33,469 bases of DNA from Lishizhenia tianjinensis. Its GTDB lineage: Bacteria > Bacteroidota > Bacteroidia > Flavobacteriales_D > Crocinitomicaceae. The notes beneath the pieces are model-generated. The model saw only the letters and a list, made by a program, of their open reading frames with translations, was not told where the DNA came from and did not search any database. A program made the position numbers and the translations under genes. The stretch spans positions 1 to 33,469 of the forward strand of contig CAMDLY010000026.1 of the NCBI GenBank assembly GCA_945902115.1, in the 5' to 3' direction. Positions 15,457 to 23,743 of this stretch are shown piece by piece. The number at the start of each line of letters is the position of its first letter. Within the stretch, counting starts at the first letter, position 1.

Positions 15457-15482
15457 AAAGCGAATGGGAACAGGTAAGGCAG

Positions 15483-15558
15483 ATATGATCACGCTTTGTC
15501 AAATGATTACCGTTTTTTAAGTTTTGGGGACGGCAGTCTTTTGTGGAAAAGATAGGTT
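15483..15558 (+). repeat. 76-bp direct repeat, copy B (detached queA 3' end)
   Basis: An exact copy of 9649-9724: the last 24 queA codons, the TAG and 3 nt. Here the queA frame has a stop (TAA, 15475-15477) just upstream, so it cannot be expressed as QueA. The -33 TTTG of the tRNA promoter is included, but the -7 box is not. Its last base is the first base of the minus-strand stop codon of the next gene (15558-15560). Confidence 0.97.
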
Positions 15559-16226
15559 TAATTTATGCTCTCCAAAAAACTTAAAAATTCGTTATTAACG
15601 AGATGTGCTTTTTCGATAGTTTTATAGTTTTCATATGGAATATACGTTGCTATGTTAATCATCATATCTTTAATAAATATGAAACTCAAAGTTGAAACTG
15701 ATGCTACCCCATTTGCTACATTAAACATAGTTACTATTAATTTTTGATTGATGATTTTTTTATCCAACATTATTATTGTAACGGGATAATCTTCTTTAAA
15801 TATATTTGGGTGAGTTTTAATATACTCATCGATTTTAAAATCCCATTGTATGTTAGAGAATTTTTTTTCTAATGATTTCATCACTAAAACTTTAATTGAA
15901 TCATTTATTTTCTTGTTCAACTCTGGAGTCAGGGTCCAAACCTTGATGTAGTCAGTATTAATTTTGGTTTGATTTTCATCTTTAAGAAAAATATCTCCAC
16001 CCGGCTTTTTAACATAAAGGGCCAAAGGATACTCAGACTGAACAGAAGTCGAGTTTAGAAGCTTTATGGCCTTATTGAAACTTGAAATTTCCTGCCAATC
16101 ATCCATTAATGGTAAATCAATGGTGTCTTTGTTAATGAAAATAGATTTTGAGTATAAAGTCTTTTTTTGACCCAAACTTACTAGACAAATCATTAGAATT
16201 AATAAAGAAAAAACAAAACGCATCAT
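15558..16226 (-). CDS. Secreted protein of unknown function
   Basis: A 222-residue protein with signal peptide MMRFVFSLLILMICLVSLGQ; a second ATG at 16223 is equally possible. The mature part is Lys/Ile/Asn-rich with no cysteines and no motif I recognise. It alternates predicted strands and helices (IKVWTLTPELNKKINDSIKV, KDMMINIATYIPYENYKTI). It is probably periplasmic or outer-membrane associated. It is transcribed divergently from the GH1 gene across a 56-nt AT-rich gap, and a TATATTTA box lies just upstream of its start. Its stop codon coincides with the end of repeat copy B, so the rearrangement breakpoint lies exactly at this gene's end. Confidence 0.7.
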   Translation of the reverse strand: MMRFVFSLLILMICLVSLGQKKTLYSKSIFINKDTIDLPLMDDWQEISSFNKAIKLLNSTSVQSEYPLALYVKKPGGDIFLKDENQTKINTDYIKVWTLTPELNKKINDSIKVLVMKSLEKKFSNIQWDFKIDEYIKTHPNIFKEDYPVTIIMLDKKIINQKLIVTMFNVANGVASVSTLSFIFIKDMMINIATYIPYENYKTIEKAHLVNNEFLSFLESIN

Positions 16227-16282
16227 CGTTTTAAATATATTATAAGTTATTAATTTTATCGTAATAAAATTATAGAATTAAT

Positions 16283-17698
16283 TTGAACTTCAATACTCTC
16301 TTACTGATTTTCGTTTTACTTTCCTTTCATTCGTTTTCACAAAATGGGGATAGTACTGACGGTGCCTTGTTTGCCTCTTTTGGAGAAGAATTTCTTTGGG
16401 GAACAGCCACGGCTGCTTATCAAATCGAGGGCGCTTGGGATGTTGATGGTCGTGGGCCTTCCATTTGGGATGCTTTCAGTCAGAAAGCAGGCAATATAAA
16501 AAACAGCGACAACGGAAATGTAGCCACAGACTTCTACCACCGCTACAAGGAAGATATCCAACTCGCCAAAGACATGCATTTTGAGGTCTTCCGTTTTTCC
16601 ATCTCTTGGTCACGTATTTTTCCCACGGGTACGGGAGAAATAAATGAAAAAGGCCTCGCGTTTTACCACGCTGTTATTGACGAATGCCTGCAGCAAGGTC
16701 TACAACCATGGATAACGCTTTATCACTGGGATTTACCGCAAGCCCTGCACAAAAAAGGAGGCTGGGCAAATAGAGATATTATCACTTGGTTCGGAGAATA
16801 TACGAAACTGTGCGCACGCGAATTTGGCTCAAAAGTAAAACATTGGATGGTGTTCAATGAACCTTCAGCATTTATAGGCCTAGGCTATTTAGCCGGTTAC
16901 CACGCGCCAGGAAAAATAAACCCCACGGCATTTCTCAAAGCGAGCCACCATGCGTGTTTGGCGATGGCGGAAAGTGGTCGCGTGTTGCGTGAAGAAATCC
17001 CCGGTGCTCAGATAGGTACCACGTTCAGCTGTTCGATGGTAGATCCATGGAGAGAAAATGGCAAACACGAAAAAGCTGTTAAGCGAATGGATGCTTTATT
17101 AAATAGAATGTATATTGAACCAAGTCTCGGTCTCGGCTACCCAGAAAAAGACTTCCCATTTCTTCGCAAAATAAAGCGACATCAGCTGCCTGGAGATGCG
17201 GAAAAATTAGCCTTTGATTTCGATTTTATAGGCTTGCAAAACTATTTTCGGATCGTCGTTAAAAAAAGTCCTTTAATACCATTTGTTTGGGCTAGACAAA
17301 TCAGTGCGAAAAAACGAGACATGCCCTACAATGACATGGGCTTTGAAATATATCCTGAGGGGATTTACCGCATCCTCAAACAGTTTTCGCAATACGAAGG
17401 CATCAAGAACATGGTGATCACGGAGAATGGAGTGTGTACTAGAGATTCGCTAGTAGGCAATAAAATTCACGACCCTGAACGCATAGATTTTTTCCGTAAT
17501 TACCTCGGTCAAGTGCTTAAGGCTAAAAACGAAGGGGTTCCTATTTCCGGTTATCTCGTTTGGAGTTTAACGGACAATTTCGAATGGACGGAAGGTTATG
17601 CCCCAAGGTTTGGCTTAGTTTACATTGATTACCTCACTCAAAAACGCATCGTAAAAGATTCAGGATTTTGGTTTGAAAAGCATTTGAAAAGGGAATAA
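16283..17698 (+). CDS. Secreted GH1 beta-glycosidase
   Basis: A 471-residue family 1 glycoside hydrolase, probably a beta-glucosidase, hydrolysing beta-linked sugars from oligosaccharides by the retaining mechanism. The N-terminal family motif is FLWGTATAAYQIEGAW. The acid/base Glu193 sits in FNEPSA and the nucleophile Glu381 in ITENGV. Substrate-binding elements YHWDLPQAL and SLTDNFEWTEGYAPRFGL are intact. Residues 1-20 form a signal peptide (MNFNTLLLIFVLLSFHSFSQ), so the enzyme acts in the periplasm or outside; many GH1 enzymes are cytoplasmic. No ATG precedes the signal peptide in frame, and the TTG at 16283 is the only sensible start. No T9SS tail is present. Confidence 0.93.
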   Translation: MNFNTLLLIFVLLSFHSFSQNGDSTDGALFASFGEEFLWGTATAAYQIEGAWDVDGRGPSIWDAFSQKAGNIKNSDNGNVATDFYHRYKEDIQLAKDMHFEVFRFSISWSRIFPTGTGEINEKGLAFYHAVIDECLQQGLQPWITLYHWDLPQALHKKGGWANRDIITWFGEYTKLCAREFGSKVKHWMVFNEPSAFIGLGYLAGYHAPGKINPTAFLKASHHACLAMAESGRVLREEIPGAQIGTTFSCSMVDPWRENGKHEKAVKRMDALLNRMYIEPSLGLGYPEKDFPFLRKIKRHQLPGDAEKLAFDFDFIGLQNYFRIVVKKSPLIPFVWARQISAKKRDMPYNDMGFEIYPEGIYRILKQFSQYEGIKNMVITENGVCTRDSLVGNKIHDPERIDFFRNYLGQVLKAKNEGVPISGYLVWSLTDNFEWTEGYAPRFGLVYIDYLTQKRIVKDSGFWFEKHLKRE

Positions 17699-17757
17699 AC
17701 CACTAGCAAAAGCTCTCAACCCTCATGGAAGATGTATTATACAACCTTTTCAACCAA

Positions 17758-18891
17758 TCACTTCCCTCCGTTCGTACTCGCCAATTGCACAAATTTCCCT
17801 CCAGACATCTTGAAATTTAGATTTCCGATTGAGAAAGTTTTACCTTCACCGACTTTCGCTATATCGGTTAAGTCTTGTTCCATGGTGTGAATAGATCCTC
17901 CGGTTTGGTAGGCAATCTCCAATAAATTGAGGTTCATGCGCTCGCTTACCCCACACACCACTACCCTGACAGGAATTTTTTCCTTTTTTAAGAACTCCAG
18001 CAGCTGCATATCACATGGATTTTCCCAATTATCTGCAATCAAGACAACGTTCTGTTTGTTTTCAGGATATTTTTTTATCGCATAACAAATTGCCTCTAAA
18101 TCATTTTCTTCGTGTCCGCCTTTCTCCATCGCCTCAAATGCCACATCCAGCAGATTGTCTAGGTTTGTAGTATTCGTGGCCCAAATACCTTTTATATCTT
18201 GAGTTTCTACTTGATTTGTACTCCTAGTATCGTCGTCGTTGAAAAATACAACTTGCTTAAATGTTTTTAATTTATTGTTTGCTGCGATCCATAAGAGCAA
18301 TTGCCCCGTATAAGGCGACATACTTCCTGTAACGTCACAAACCACCAACATCTCCTTCCACGTTTTATTGCGTTCAAAAACTTTCAGTAAGGTAGAATCT
18401 CCCGGTTTTGCTTTTCCCTTTACAAGATCCATAATATTCTTGTTTTCCTGCTGAAACGTCGGCATTTTTCGGTAGTAAATAACAAAGCCATGAAAGTAAT
18501 GCTGCATGTCGGACTCGCTTTTAACATCTAATTGTTTGATGAGTCGCCATTCCACTATACTGTTGTTAAAGGCCATGGGCAAAAATTTATATAGTTCAAT
18601 GATTCTATCACGGTTCAAGCCTGAAAGGTCTGCCCCCTTTGGAAAATCTGAGTATACCAAATCCACTCCAATAATGGTTTGGGTTTTTAATTTTCTCAGT
18701 TCCTCAGGATTAAGGACAGTGCTCTCTCCTGGATTCATTTTTAACTTGAGTATACTGAATCCATCTGCATCAGGTTTGTATTTATTAACCTTAACGGTAT
18801 CTTTGAATCGTATGCGTTCGTTAATGGAAATTTGAGCATTAGTCGATAAAATCACCAATAATAATGCAGCGAAAAGGAGTAATTTTTTCAA
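17758..18891 (-). CDS. Secreted von Willebrand factor A-domain protein
   Basis: A 377-residue protein with signal peptide MKKLLLFAALLLVILSTNAQ. The start codon is TTG (complement of 18889-18891), as no ATG is available and the signal peptide begins exactly here. Residues about 180-355 form a vWA domain with the MIDAS start DVTGSM (Asp186, Ser190; a Thr replaces the first Ser of DxSxS), strand FKQVVFFNDDD, and later VVLIADNWENP and VRVVVCGVS. The N-terminal 160 residues have no recognised domain. Metal-dependent protein binding in the periplasm or at the surface is the likely role. It is transcribed convergently with the GH1 gene, with 59 nt between the two stop codons. Confidence 0.82.
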   Translation of the reverse strand: MKKLLLFAALLLVILSTNAQISINERIRFKDTVKVNKYKPDADGFSILKLKMNPGESTVLNPEELRKLKTQTIIGVDLVYSDFPKGADLSGLNRDRIIELYKFLPMAFNNSIVEWRLIKQLDVKSESDMQHYFHGFVIYYRKMPTFQQENKNIMDLVKGKAKPGDSTLLKVFERNKTWKEMLVVCDVTGSMSPYTGQLLLWIAANNKLKTFKQVVFFNDDDTRSTNQVETQDIKGIWATNTTNLDNLLDVAFEAMEKGGHEENDLEAICYAIKKYPENKQNVVLIADNWENPCDMQLLEFLKKEKIPVRVVVCGVSERMNLNLLEIAYQTGGSIHTMEQDLTDIAKVGEGKTFSIGNLNFKMSGGKFVQLASTNGGK

Positions 18892-18979
18892 GGAGATAAC
18901 TTTTGGAGAGAGTTAAACAATGACTTACAAACGACAACTTTTCAAAAAGTAACAAGTTCAACCAGGCCTATTCAATGAT

Positions 18980-19870
18980 TTATTGCGCAATAAAGGCTGC
19001 AATTCGATCTATGTAGGTTTGATAACCCATAACAAATGGTGTTGTTTCGTGTTCGCCACCGGGAACCAACGCTTTTTCTTTCGGACCTGGTTTGTTGTCA
19101 TACACCAATTGACCGTGATGAGCAACGGTAAGAAAAGAATCGTCCTCCCCGTGAATCCAAAGCAATGGAATGTTCACTTTTTTGATTTCCGTGGCATTGT
19201 CAATTTTTAGATCCACCAAAAAACTACCTGGCATTGACAATAAACCACCGTCTTGAATTAATATTTCAGCAGAAGCAAACGGAGCTTCTAAAATAATTTT
19301 TGAGGGATCAAGCGGATATTCGCCCTGATGACCAGCTACTTCACAAACAGCAGCGGAACCGAGCGAAAACCCCATCATCATCAGGCGTTCGCTTGTTAAT
19401 CCCTTATCTTTGAGCCATTGCAACGCCGCATGAGTTGAGGCATACATATTTTCTTCTGTCGGGGATCCTTTGGTTGCACCATATCCCGGATAATCAAACA
19501 TCAACACTCCATATCTTCCCAAACCTCCCATATGAGCATACAATTTCTGTCGTGGCCAATAGAAATCCATGTGGTCTTTGTTACCATGACAATACAAGAG
19601 AACTGTATCGCTAGCTATAGAGGATGTGTCGCCCACATAAATTCCCTGAATCATAATAGTCTCGCCGTTGTCGATTATTGGAAATTCTACACGATGAATC
19701 ATAGAATTTGGAACCGCGAATTGACCTGAAAGATCAAGACTAGTCTCACCTTGGTATGCATCTAGAAGATAAGTTTCAAGGGGCGAAGGATTAAATAAAA
19801 AACTATCCATACGCTTGCGACAAGACACTACCAAGATCGCTATAAAGGCTAAAAAAAATAATTTCTTCAT
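18980..19870 (-). CDS. Lipoprotein alpha/beta hydrolase
   Basis: A 296-residue serine hydrolase. An ATG at 19960 is in frame, but it lies inside the preceding gene and before a second, better start. The ATG at 19870 gives a lipoprotein signal (MKKLFFLAFIAILVVSC, lipobox LVVSC, Cys17). The nucleophile elbow is GFSLGSA (Ser169), the likely oxyanion loop is LLYCHGNKDH, the acid is Asp243 or Asp244 in HGEDDSF, and the base is His274 in GGEH. It resembles the BEM46/ABHD13-type hydrolases, whose substrates are not known. It lies 4 nt behind the lipoprotein gene at 19875-20579, so the pair is co-transcribed. Confidence 0.88.
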   Translation of the reverse strand: MKKLFFLAFIAILVVSCRKRMDSFLFNPSPLETYLLDAYQGETSLDLSGQFAVPNSMIHRVEFPIIDNGETIMIQGIYVGDTSSIASDTVLLYCHGNKDHMDFYWPRQKLYAHMGGLGRYGVLMFDYPGYGATKGSPTEENMYASTHAALQWLKDKGLTSERLMMMGFSLGSAAVCEVAGHQGEYPLDPSKIILEAPFASAEILIQDGGLLSMPGSFLVDLKIDNATEIKKVNIPLLWIHGEDDSFLTVAHHGQLVYDNKPGPKEKALVPGGEHETTPFVMGYQTYIDRIAAFIAQ

Positions 19871-19874
19871 CTTC

Positions 19875-20579
19875 TTAAAATTTATAATGAACACCAAAAT
19901 AGGCCCCAAGAGCCCCATAGTTACCCAGTAAGCTTGGGTAATCCACGACGATATTTTCATTAGAATAGATAGGTGCTAAAATTTTCATTTCTAATTGATA
20001 ATCCCAATGCCTTCTCTCCCATTGGTGTCCAATTTGCAAACTTGGAATCCAAAATTGTTCGTTTTTTCTACCTTGAGATTCTGTTAAGTAAGGATCGAAC
20101 CAATTGGAAAGACCTGCATATACAGTATTTATTCGTTTGGGATTTTTCCCTTCCACAGCACGCGAGCGATACACGCTGTAATCAAAATAATAATTTGCAT
20201 CTACTTGCGGCCAAAGTCTGTTTGCCCCTGTGTAAAAATCTACCAGAACATTCAATGCTGGGCTTACAGTAATCCCCATTCTATCCTTTTTCCATGGCTG
20301 ATAACATGCGCTTACATCCATTTGACCAATACCAAAAAGCAAGGAGGTTGTATACATATTTCCGGAAACGGTTAAGTCCTCGCGTAAACCATAACCATAA
20401 CCAATACTCGTAAACGGAAGTGGAATTGCACCTATACCGGGAACCTTGGTTATAGGACCACCAAAATGAGCATTTATTGATTGTTCTCCTTTTTCCAATG
20501 GTTTAACATAACGTGTTGGGGCGCATCCGAAAGAAAAAATCAACACATTGAGAAAAAGAATTATTTTGATTGAGTTCAT
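19875..20579 (-). CDS. Lipoprotein, probable outer-membrane barrel-like
   Basis: A 234-residue protein. The signal MNSIKIILFLNVLIFSFGC ends in a lipobox-like FSFGC, so Cys19 would be lipidated. The mature part is rich in aromatic residues, with Gly-rich strands (SIGYGYGLREDLTVSGNMYT, WIPSLQIGHQWE) and ends YGALGAYFGVHYKF, an aromatic last strand as in outer-membrane barrels. A lipid anchor together with a barrel-like C-terminus is unusual, and a surface-exposed lipoprotein is the alternative. No specific family is recognised. It is the first gene of a two-gene unit with the hydrolase and is divergent from aroC (92 nt apart). Confidence 0.72.
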   Translation of the reverse strand: MNSIKIILFLNVLIFSFGCAPTRYVKPLEKGEQSINAHFGGPITKVPGIGAIPLPFTSIGYGYGLREDLTVSGNMYTTSLLFGIGQMDVSACYQPWKKDRMGITVSPALNVLVDFYTGANRLWPQVDANYYFDYSVYRSRAVEGKNPKRINTVYAGLSNWFDPYLTESQGRKNEQFWIPSLQIGHQWERRHWDYQLEMKILAPIYSNENIVVDYPSLLGNYGALGAYFGVHYKF

Positions 20580-20659
20580 CTGTTACACTGAAAATTTAAA
20601 TTCATATTGTCTAAAAGAATTTATCGAGATCAAAACTATCATTTTTTTATTGAATGCCG

Positions 20660-20667
20660 TACTTTTG
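20660..20667 (+). promoter_or_regulatory. -7 box (TACTTTTG) of aroC
   Basis: TACTTTTG fits TAnnTTTG and is separated by CTTT from the ATG at 20672. It lies inside the possible N-terminal extension from the ATG at 20654, which argues that 20672 is the real start and the mRNA is nearly leaderless. No -33 element is clear. Confidence 0.5.
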
Positions 20668-20671
20668 CTTT

Positions 20672-21739
20672 ATGGCAGGATCATCATACGGTACTATTTT
20701 TAAGTTGACAACTTTCGGTGAGTCCCACGGCAAAGCAATAGGCGGTGTTTTGGACGGAGTTCCTTCGGGAATTCACCTTGACCTTGAAAAAATTCAGCAA
20801 GACCTAAATAAACGAAAACCAGGTCAATCAGAATATACAACCTCGCGAGCAGAAGACGATAAATTAATCATTTTATCCGGTTTATTCCAAGGAAAAACAT
20901 TGGGTACTCCCATAGGTTTTTACATAGAAAATACAGACCAACGCAGCGAAGACTATGCTGATATTGCGATGGCTTTCCGACCTTCACATGCAGATTTTAC
21001 CTACACTCATAAATACGGTATTCGAGATCCAAGAGGAGGAGGAAGAAGTAGTGCCCGCGAAACTGCTTGCAGGGTAGTCGCTGGTTCAGTAGCTAAACAA
21101 ATAGTACAATCGATTGGCATCCAATTCTCCACTTATGTTTGCAAGGTTGGTGGCATAGAGATGGTAAAAAATTCTTTTTACACGTCGCCCGAAATCGAAT
21201 CATCTCCAATTCGTTGCCCAGAGCTTGAAATTTCGAAAAAAATGGAAGATCTCATACTATCCGTTAAGGGCGAAGGAGACACCGTTGGAGGAGTGATTCA
21301 ATGCATTATACAAGGAGTTCCTGTAGGCCTCGGAGAACCAGTATTTGATAAATTGCATGCTGAATTAGGTAAAGCAATGTTATCCATTAACGCAACAAAA
21401 GGATTTGAAATCGGCAGTGGTTTTGCCTCGTGCGAATGGAGAGGAAGTCAACACAACGACGCTTTCGATTCCTTAACATCAACCAAAACGAATAATTCAG
21501 GAGGAATACAAGGTGGCATTTCCAACGGTATGCCTATACACTTTAAAGTGGCGTTTAAACCAGTATCGACTCTTCTGAAAGAACAAGAAACAGTCAACGA
21601 GTTGGGCGAAAAGGTCATCATAAAACCTGGAGGACGTCACGACCCTTGTGTGGTCCCTCGAGCAGTGCCAATTGTAGAATCTATGGCTGCTATTGTAATT
21701 CTTGACTTTTATTTAAGAAATAAGTCTGTAACTTTGTAA
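20672..21739 (+). CDS. aroC: Chorismate synthase
   Basis: A 355-residue enzyme making chorismate from 5-enolpyruvylshikimate-3-phosphate, the last shared step to aromatic amino acids, folate and quinones; it needs reduced FMN. The protein opens [20 protein letters not shown], the first family signature. The central signature [17 protein letters not shown] continues into [11 protein letters not shown]. The C-terminal FMN/substrate motifs [15 protein letters not shown], then [16 protein letters not shown], are complete. The ATG at 20672 gives the normal family start ([11 protein letters not shown]). An upstream ATG at 20654 would add six unrelated residues and overlap the -7 box. The length is usual for the family. 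Confidence 0.97.
   Translation: MAGSSYGTIFKLTTFGESHGKAIGGVLDGVPSGIHLDLEKIQQDLNKRKPGQSEYTTSRAEDDKLIILSGLFQGKTLGTPIGFYIENTDQRSEDYADIAMAFRPSHADFTYTHKYGIRDPRGGGRSSARETACRVVAGSVAKQIVQSIGIQFSTYVCKVGGIEMVKNSFYTSPEIESSPIRCPELEISKKMEDLILSVKGEGDTVGGVIQCIIQGVPVGLGEPVFDKLHAELGKAMLSINATKGFEIGSGFASCEWRGSQHNDAFDSLTSTKTNNSGGIQGGISNGMPIHFKVAFKPVSTLLKEQETVNELGEKVIIKPGGRHDPCVVPRAVPIVESMAAIVILDFYLRNKSVTL
21729..21736 (+). promoter_or_regulatory. -7 box (TAACTTTG) at the aroC 3' end
   Basis: TAACTTTG lies in the last codons of aroC, 11 nt before the ATG of the next gene. A TTG at 21702-21704 is 24 nt upstream, slightly longer than the usual spacer. It could give the DUF4293 gene its own promoter. Confidence 0.4.
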
Positions 21740-21747
21740 AAAAAACC

Positions 21748-22224
21748 ATGATACAACGCGTTCAATCCTTATATTATTTGGTAGCAATGGTGCTCTTGGG
21801 AGCGTGCCTAACGGGAGTTGATATATATCGCTTTTCTGCAGAAAACGTATATTATGGATTTAATGCTTTTGGTTTTCAAGAGGTTATCAAGCAAGACGAA
21901 AAGGTGATAACAACAGATTCCAAACCCATTTTCATCATTGGAATTGTCATGGTTCTCTTTATTTTTTATGTAGCCATGTCATACAAAAAAATAAACAGAC
22001 AATTATCTTTGGCGCGTTATGTTTCTTTCGCCTATTTATCGATTGTCATAGCCTTAGTTGTATTCGGAGCTTCAGGCACATCGTATTTTTACGGAGGTAA
22101 TTGCACACGCGAACTAGGGGCGGGATTTTCTCTATTGGTCATTGGATTTCCCTTCTGTTACCTGGCTCAATTAGGCATTAAAAGAGATAAAAAACTTTTA
22201 GATTCACTTAACAGATTGCGCTAA
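21748..22224 (+). CDS. DUF4293 membrane protein
   Basis: A 158-residue integral membrane protein of the Bacteroidota-restricted DUF4293 family, recognised from the start MIQRVQSLYYLVAMVLLGA and its four hydrophobic segments (about 9-27, 60-78, 87-106, 116-136). The last helix is followed by a basic tail (KRDKKLLDSLNRLR). No function is known and no catalytic residues are apparent. It sits 8 nt behind aroC and 36 nt before the O-antigen ligase-like gene, so it may be read through from aroC or from its own -7 box. Confidence 0.85.
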   Translation: MIQRVQSLYYLVAMVLLGACLTGVDIYRFSAENVYYGFNAFGFQEVIKQDEKVITTDSKPIFIIGIVMVLFIFYVAMSYKKINRQLSLARYVSFAYLSIVIALVVFGASGTSYFYGGNCTRELGAGFSLLVIGFPFCYLAQLGIKRDKKLLDSLNRLR

Positions 22225-22260
22225 TTCAATATTCACTAGGATTTTGCGTTTCACACTAAT

Positions 22261-23709
22261 ATGGCTTTAACTCAGCAACTAAAAAATTGGTCTAGGTCTC
22301 TCCACTTCGTTGCTTGTGCGTTTTTGATTATTGGTGTTTGTTGCAGTAAATTCCTAATGTCCATGGGTTTACTCCTTGGGGGGATTTCTTTTTTTAGCAG
22401 TGGCGAAATTATTTCTTCGCTAAAAAGACTAATTACAAATCCATTTTTTCTGATGCTTGGCGGTTTCTACTGTTTGCATCTTATGGGTTTGATATGGTCG
22501 GATAATTTATCCTATGGATTCAATGATATCAGACAAAAAAGTTCTCTACTAATTATTCCCATAATATTGCTCTCAAGAAGTGATTGGGGTATTCAAAAAA
22601 TTGATCGGCTTTTAATGTTGTTTCTAGCTACATTATTTATCACCTCTTTAATTAATTTCATTACCTACACATTTTTTAAGGGAGAAATGGCCTTGATCGA
22701 CATCAGAAGTATGTCCTTGTTTGAGTCTCACATTCGGTTTGGTATTCTTATTGGGTTGGGAAGTGGAGTAGCATTATATTTCATAGGAAAGTATAACACT
22801 TACAAGATTTTGCTGATTGGCTTGATCGTATGGTTTGGGTTTTACTCTTACCAAAGTCAAGTATTATCGGGAATACTTAGTTATGTTATATCGTTAGTTA
22901 CCTTCCTGCTTTTTTATTCAAAAAAGAATAAAAATAACTTCGCGTTTTATTCTCTGATTGCACTGCCTTTTTGTTGTTTGGTTGGCCTAATTTTTTATTT
23001 TCAATCACCGGTAGAATACTCGGAAGATGGCGCTGCGAATACTAGCTCCTTGGAAAAAGCTTGGAATAACAGATCTACCATAAAGTATGCAGGTAAAGAT
23101 GCAAAAGCTCAATCAATTAAATACACACTAATTCGTTACCTTGACTCGAAAAAACTACAGCTAGATTCCACAGGGATAAACTCCTTATCTAAAGATGATA
23201 TACAGAATATAGAACTTGGATATGCAGATGTAAGGGAAACACAAGGCGGAATTCCTGCTCGTTTGTTTAGCATCCGGTATGAACTTCAACATCCAGGGAA
23301 CCCAAATTTACACCCCATTACAGAACGTCTCGAGTTGTGGGAAAATGCATGGTATACAATCAAAAAAACACCTTTCCTTGGTGTTGGGAATGGAGATGTA
23401 CACGATGCCTTGCAGGTTTCATACAATGAAAGAAAAAGTGAGCTCACAACCGAAAGACGCTTAAGGGCTCATCAGTCTTACCTTACTTTTTGGTTATCGT
23501 TCGGTATCATTGGGTTGTTTGCTTTTATTTGGTTACAAGGATGTTTTATTCTTAAAGCAGTAAAATCCGCTCAGTTAGTGGCTCTTTGTTTCGGATTGAT
23601 TGCCCTTTGCACCTTTCTTTTCGAAGACACGCTGGAATCACAGGCAGGAATCACCTTTTTTGCTTTTTTCTATTCCTTGTTTTCCATTCATCTCTCCAAA
23701 CACAAATGA
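22261..23709 (+). CDS. O-antigen ligase / Wzy-like membrane protein
   Basis: A 482-residue polytopic protein with about ten to twelve hydrophobic segments and a large loop between the later ones (about 255-400), the layout of the Wzy_C/O-antigen ligase family. Typical features are the RFGILIGLGSG helix and the conserved loop elements ERLELWENAWYTIKKTP, LGVGNGDV and RRLRAHQSYLTFWLSFGIIG. The last carries the His expected in this family. It would join or polymerise surface glycan chains at the periplasmic face. Ligase and polymerase cannot be told apart by sequence. No other glycan genes are adjacent, so the substrate is unknown. Confidence 0.85.
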   Translation: MALTQQLKNWSRSLHFVACAFLIIGVCCSKFLMSMGLLLGGISFFSSGEIISSLKRLITNPFFLMLGGFYCLHLMGLIWSDNLSYGFNDIRQKSSLLIIPIILLSRSDWGIQKIDRLLMLFLATLFITSLINFITYTFFKGEMALIDIRSMSLFESHIRFGILIGLGSGVALYFIGKYNTYKILLIGLIVWFGFYSYQSQVLSGILSYVISLVTFLLFYSKKNKNNFAFYSLIALPFCCLVGLIFYFQSPVEYSEDGAANTSSLEKAWNNRSTIKYAGKDAKAQSIKYTLIRYLDSKKLQLDSTGINSLSKDDIQNIELGYADVRETQGGIPARLFSIRYELQHPGNPNLHPITERLELWENAWYTIKKTPFLGVGNGDVHDALQVSYNERKSELTTERRLRAHQSYLTFWLSFGIIGLFAFIWLQGCFILKAVKSAQLVALCFGLIALCTFLFEDTLESQAGITFFAFFYSLFSIHLSKHK

Positions 23710-23743
23710 AATAAGCGTAACTTCGCGAACCCAATACCATTGA

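Noticed and set aside
9725-15482. Defence island or toxin-antitoxin system
   Set aside because: Only a lone DUF4143 ATPase and a transposase could suggest it; no nuclease partner, methylase, toxin pair or recognised defence gene is present.
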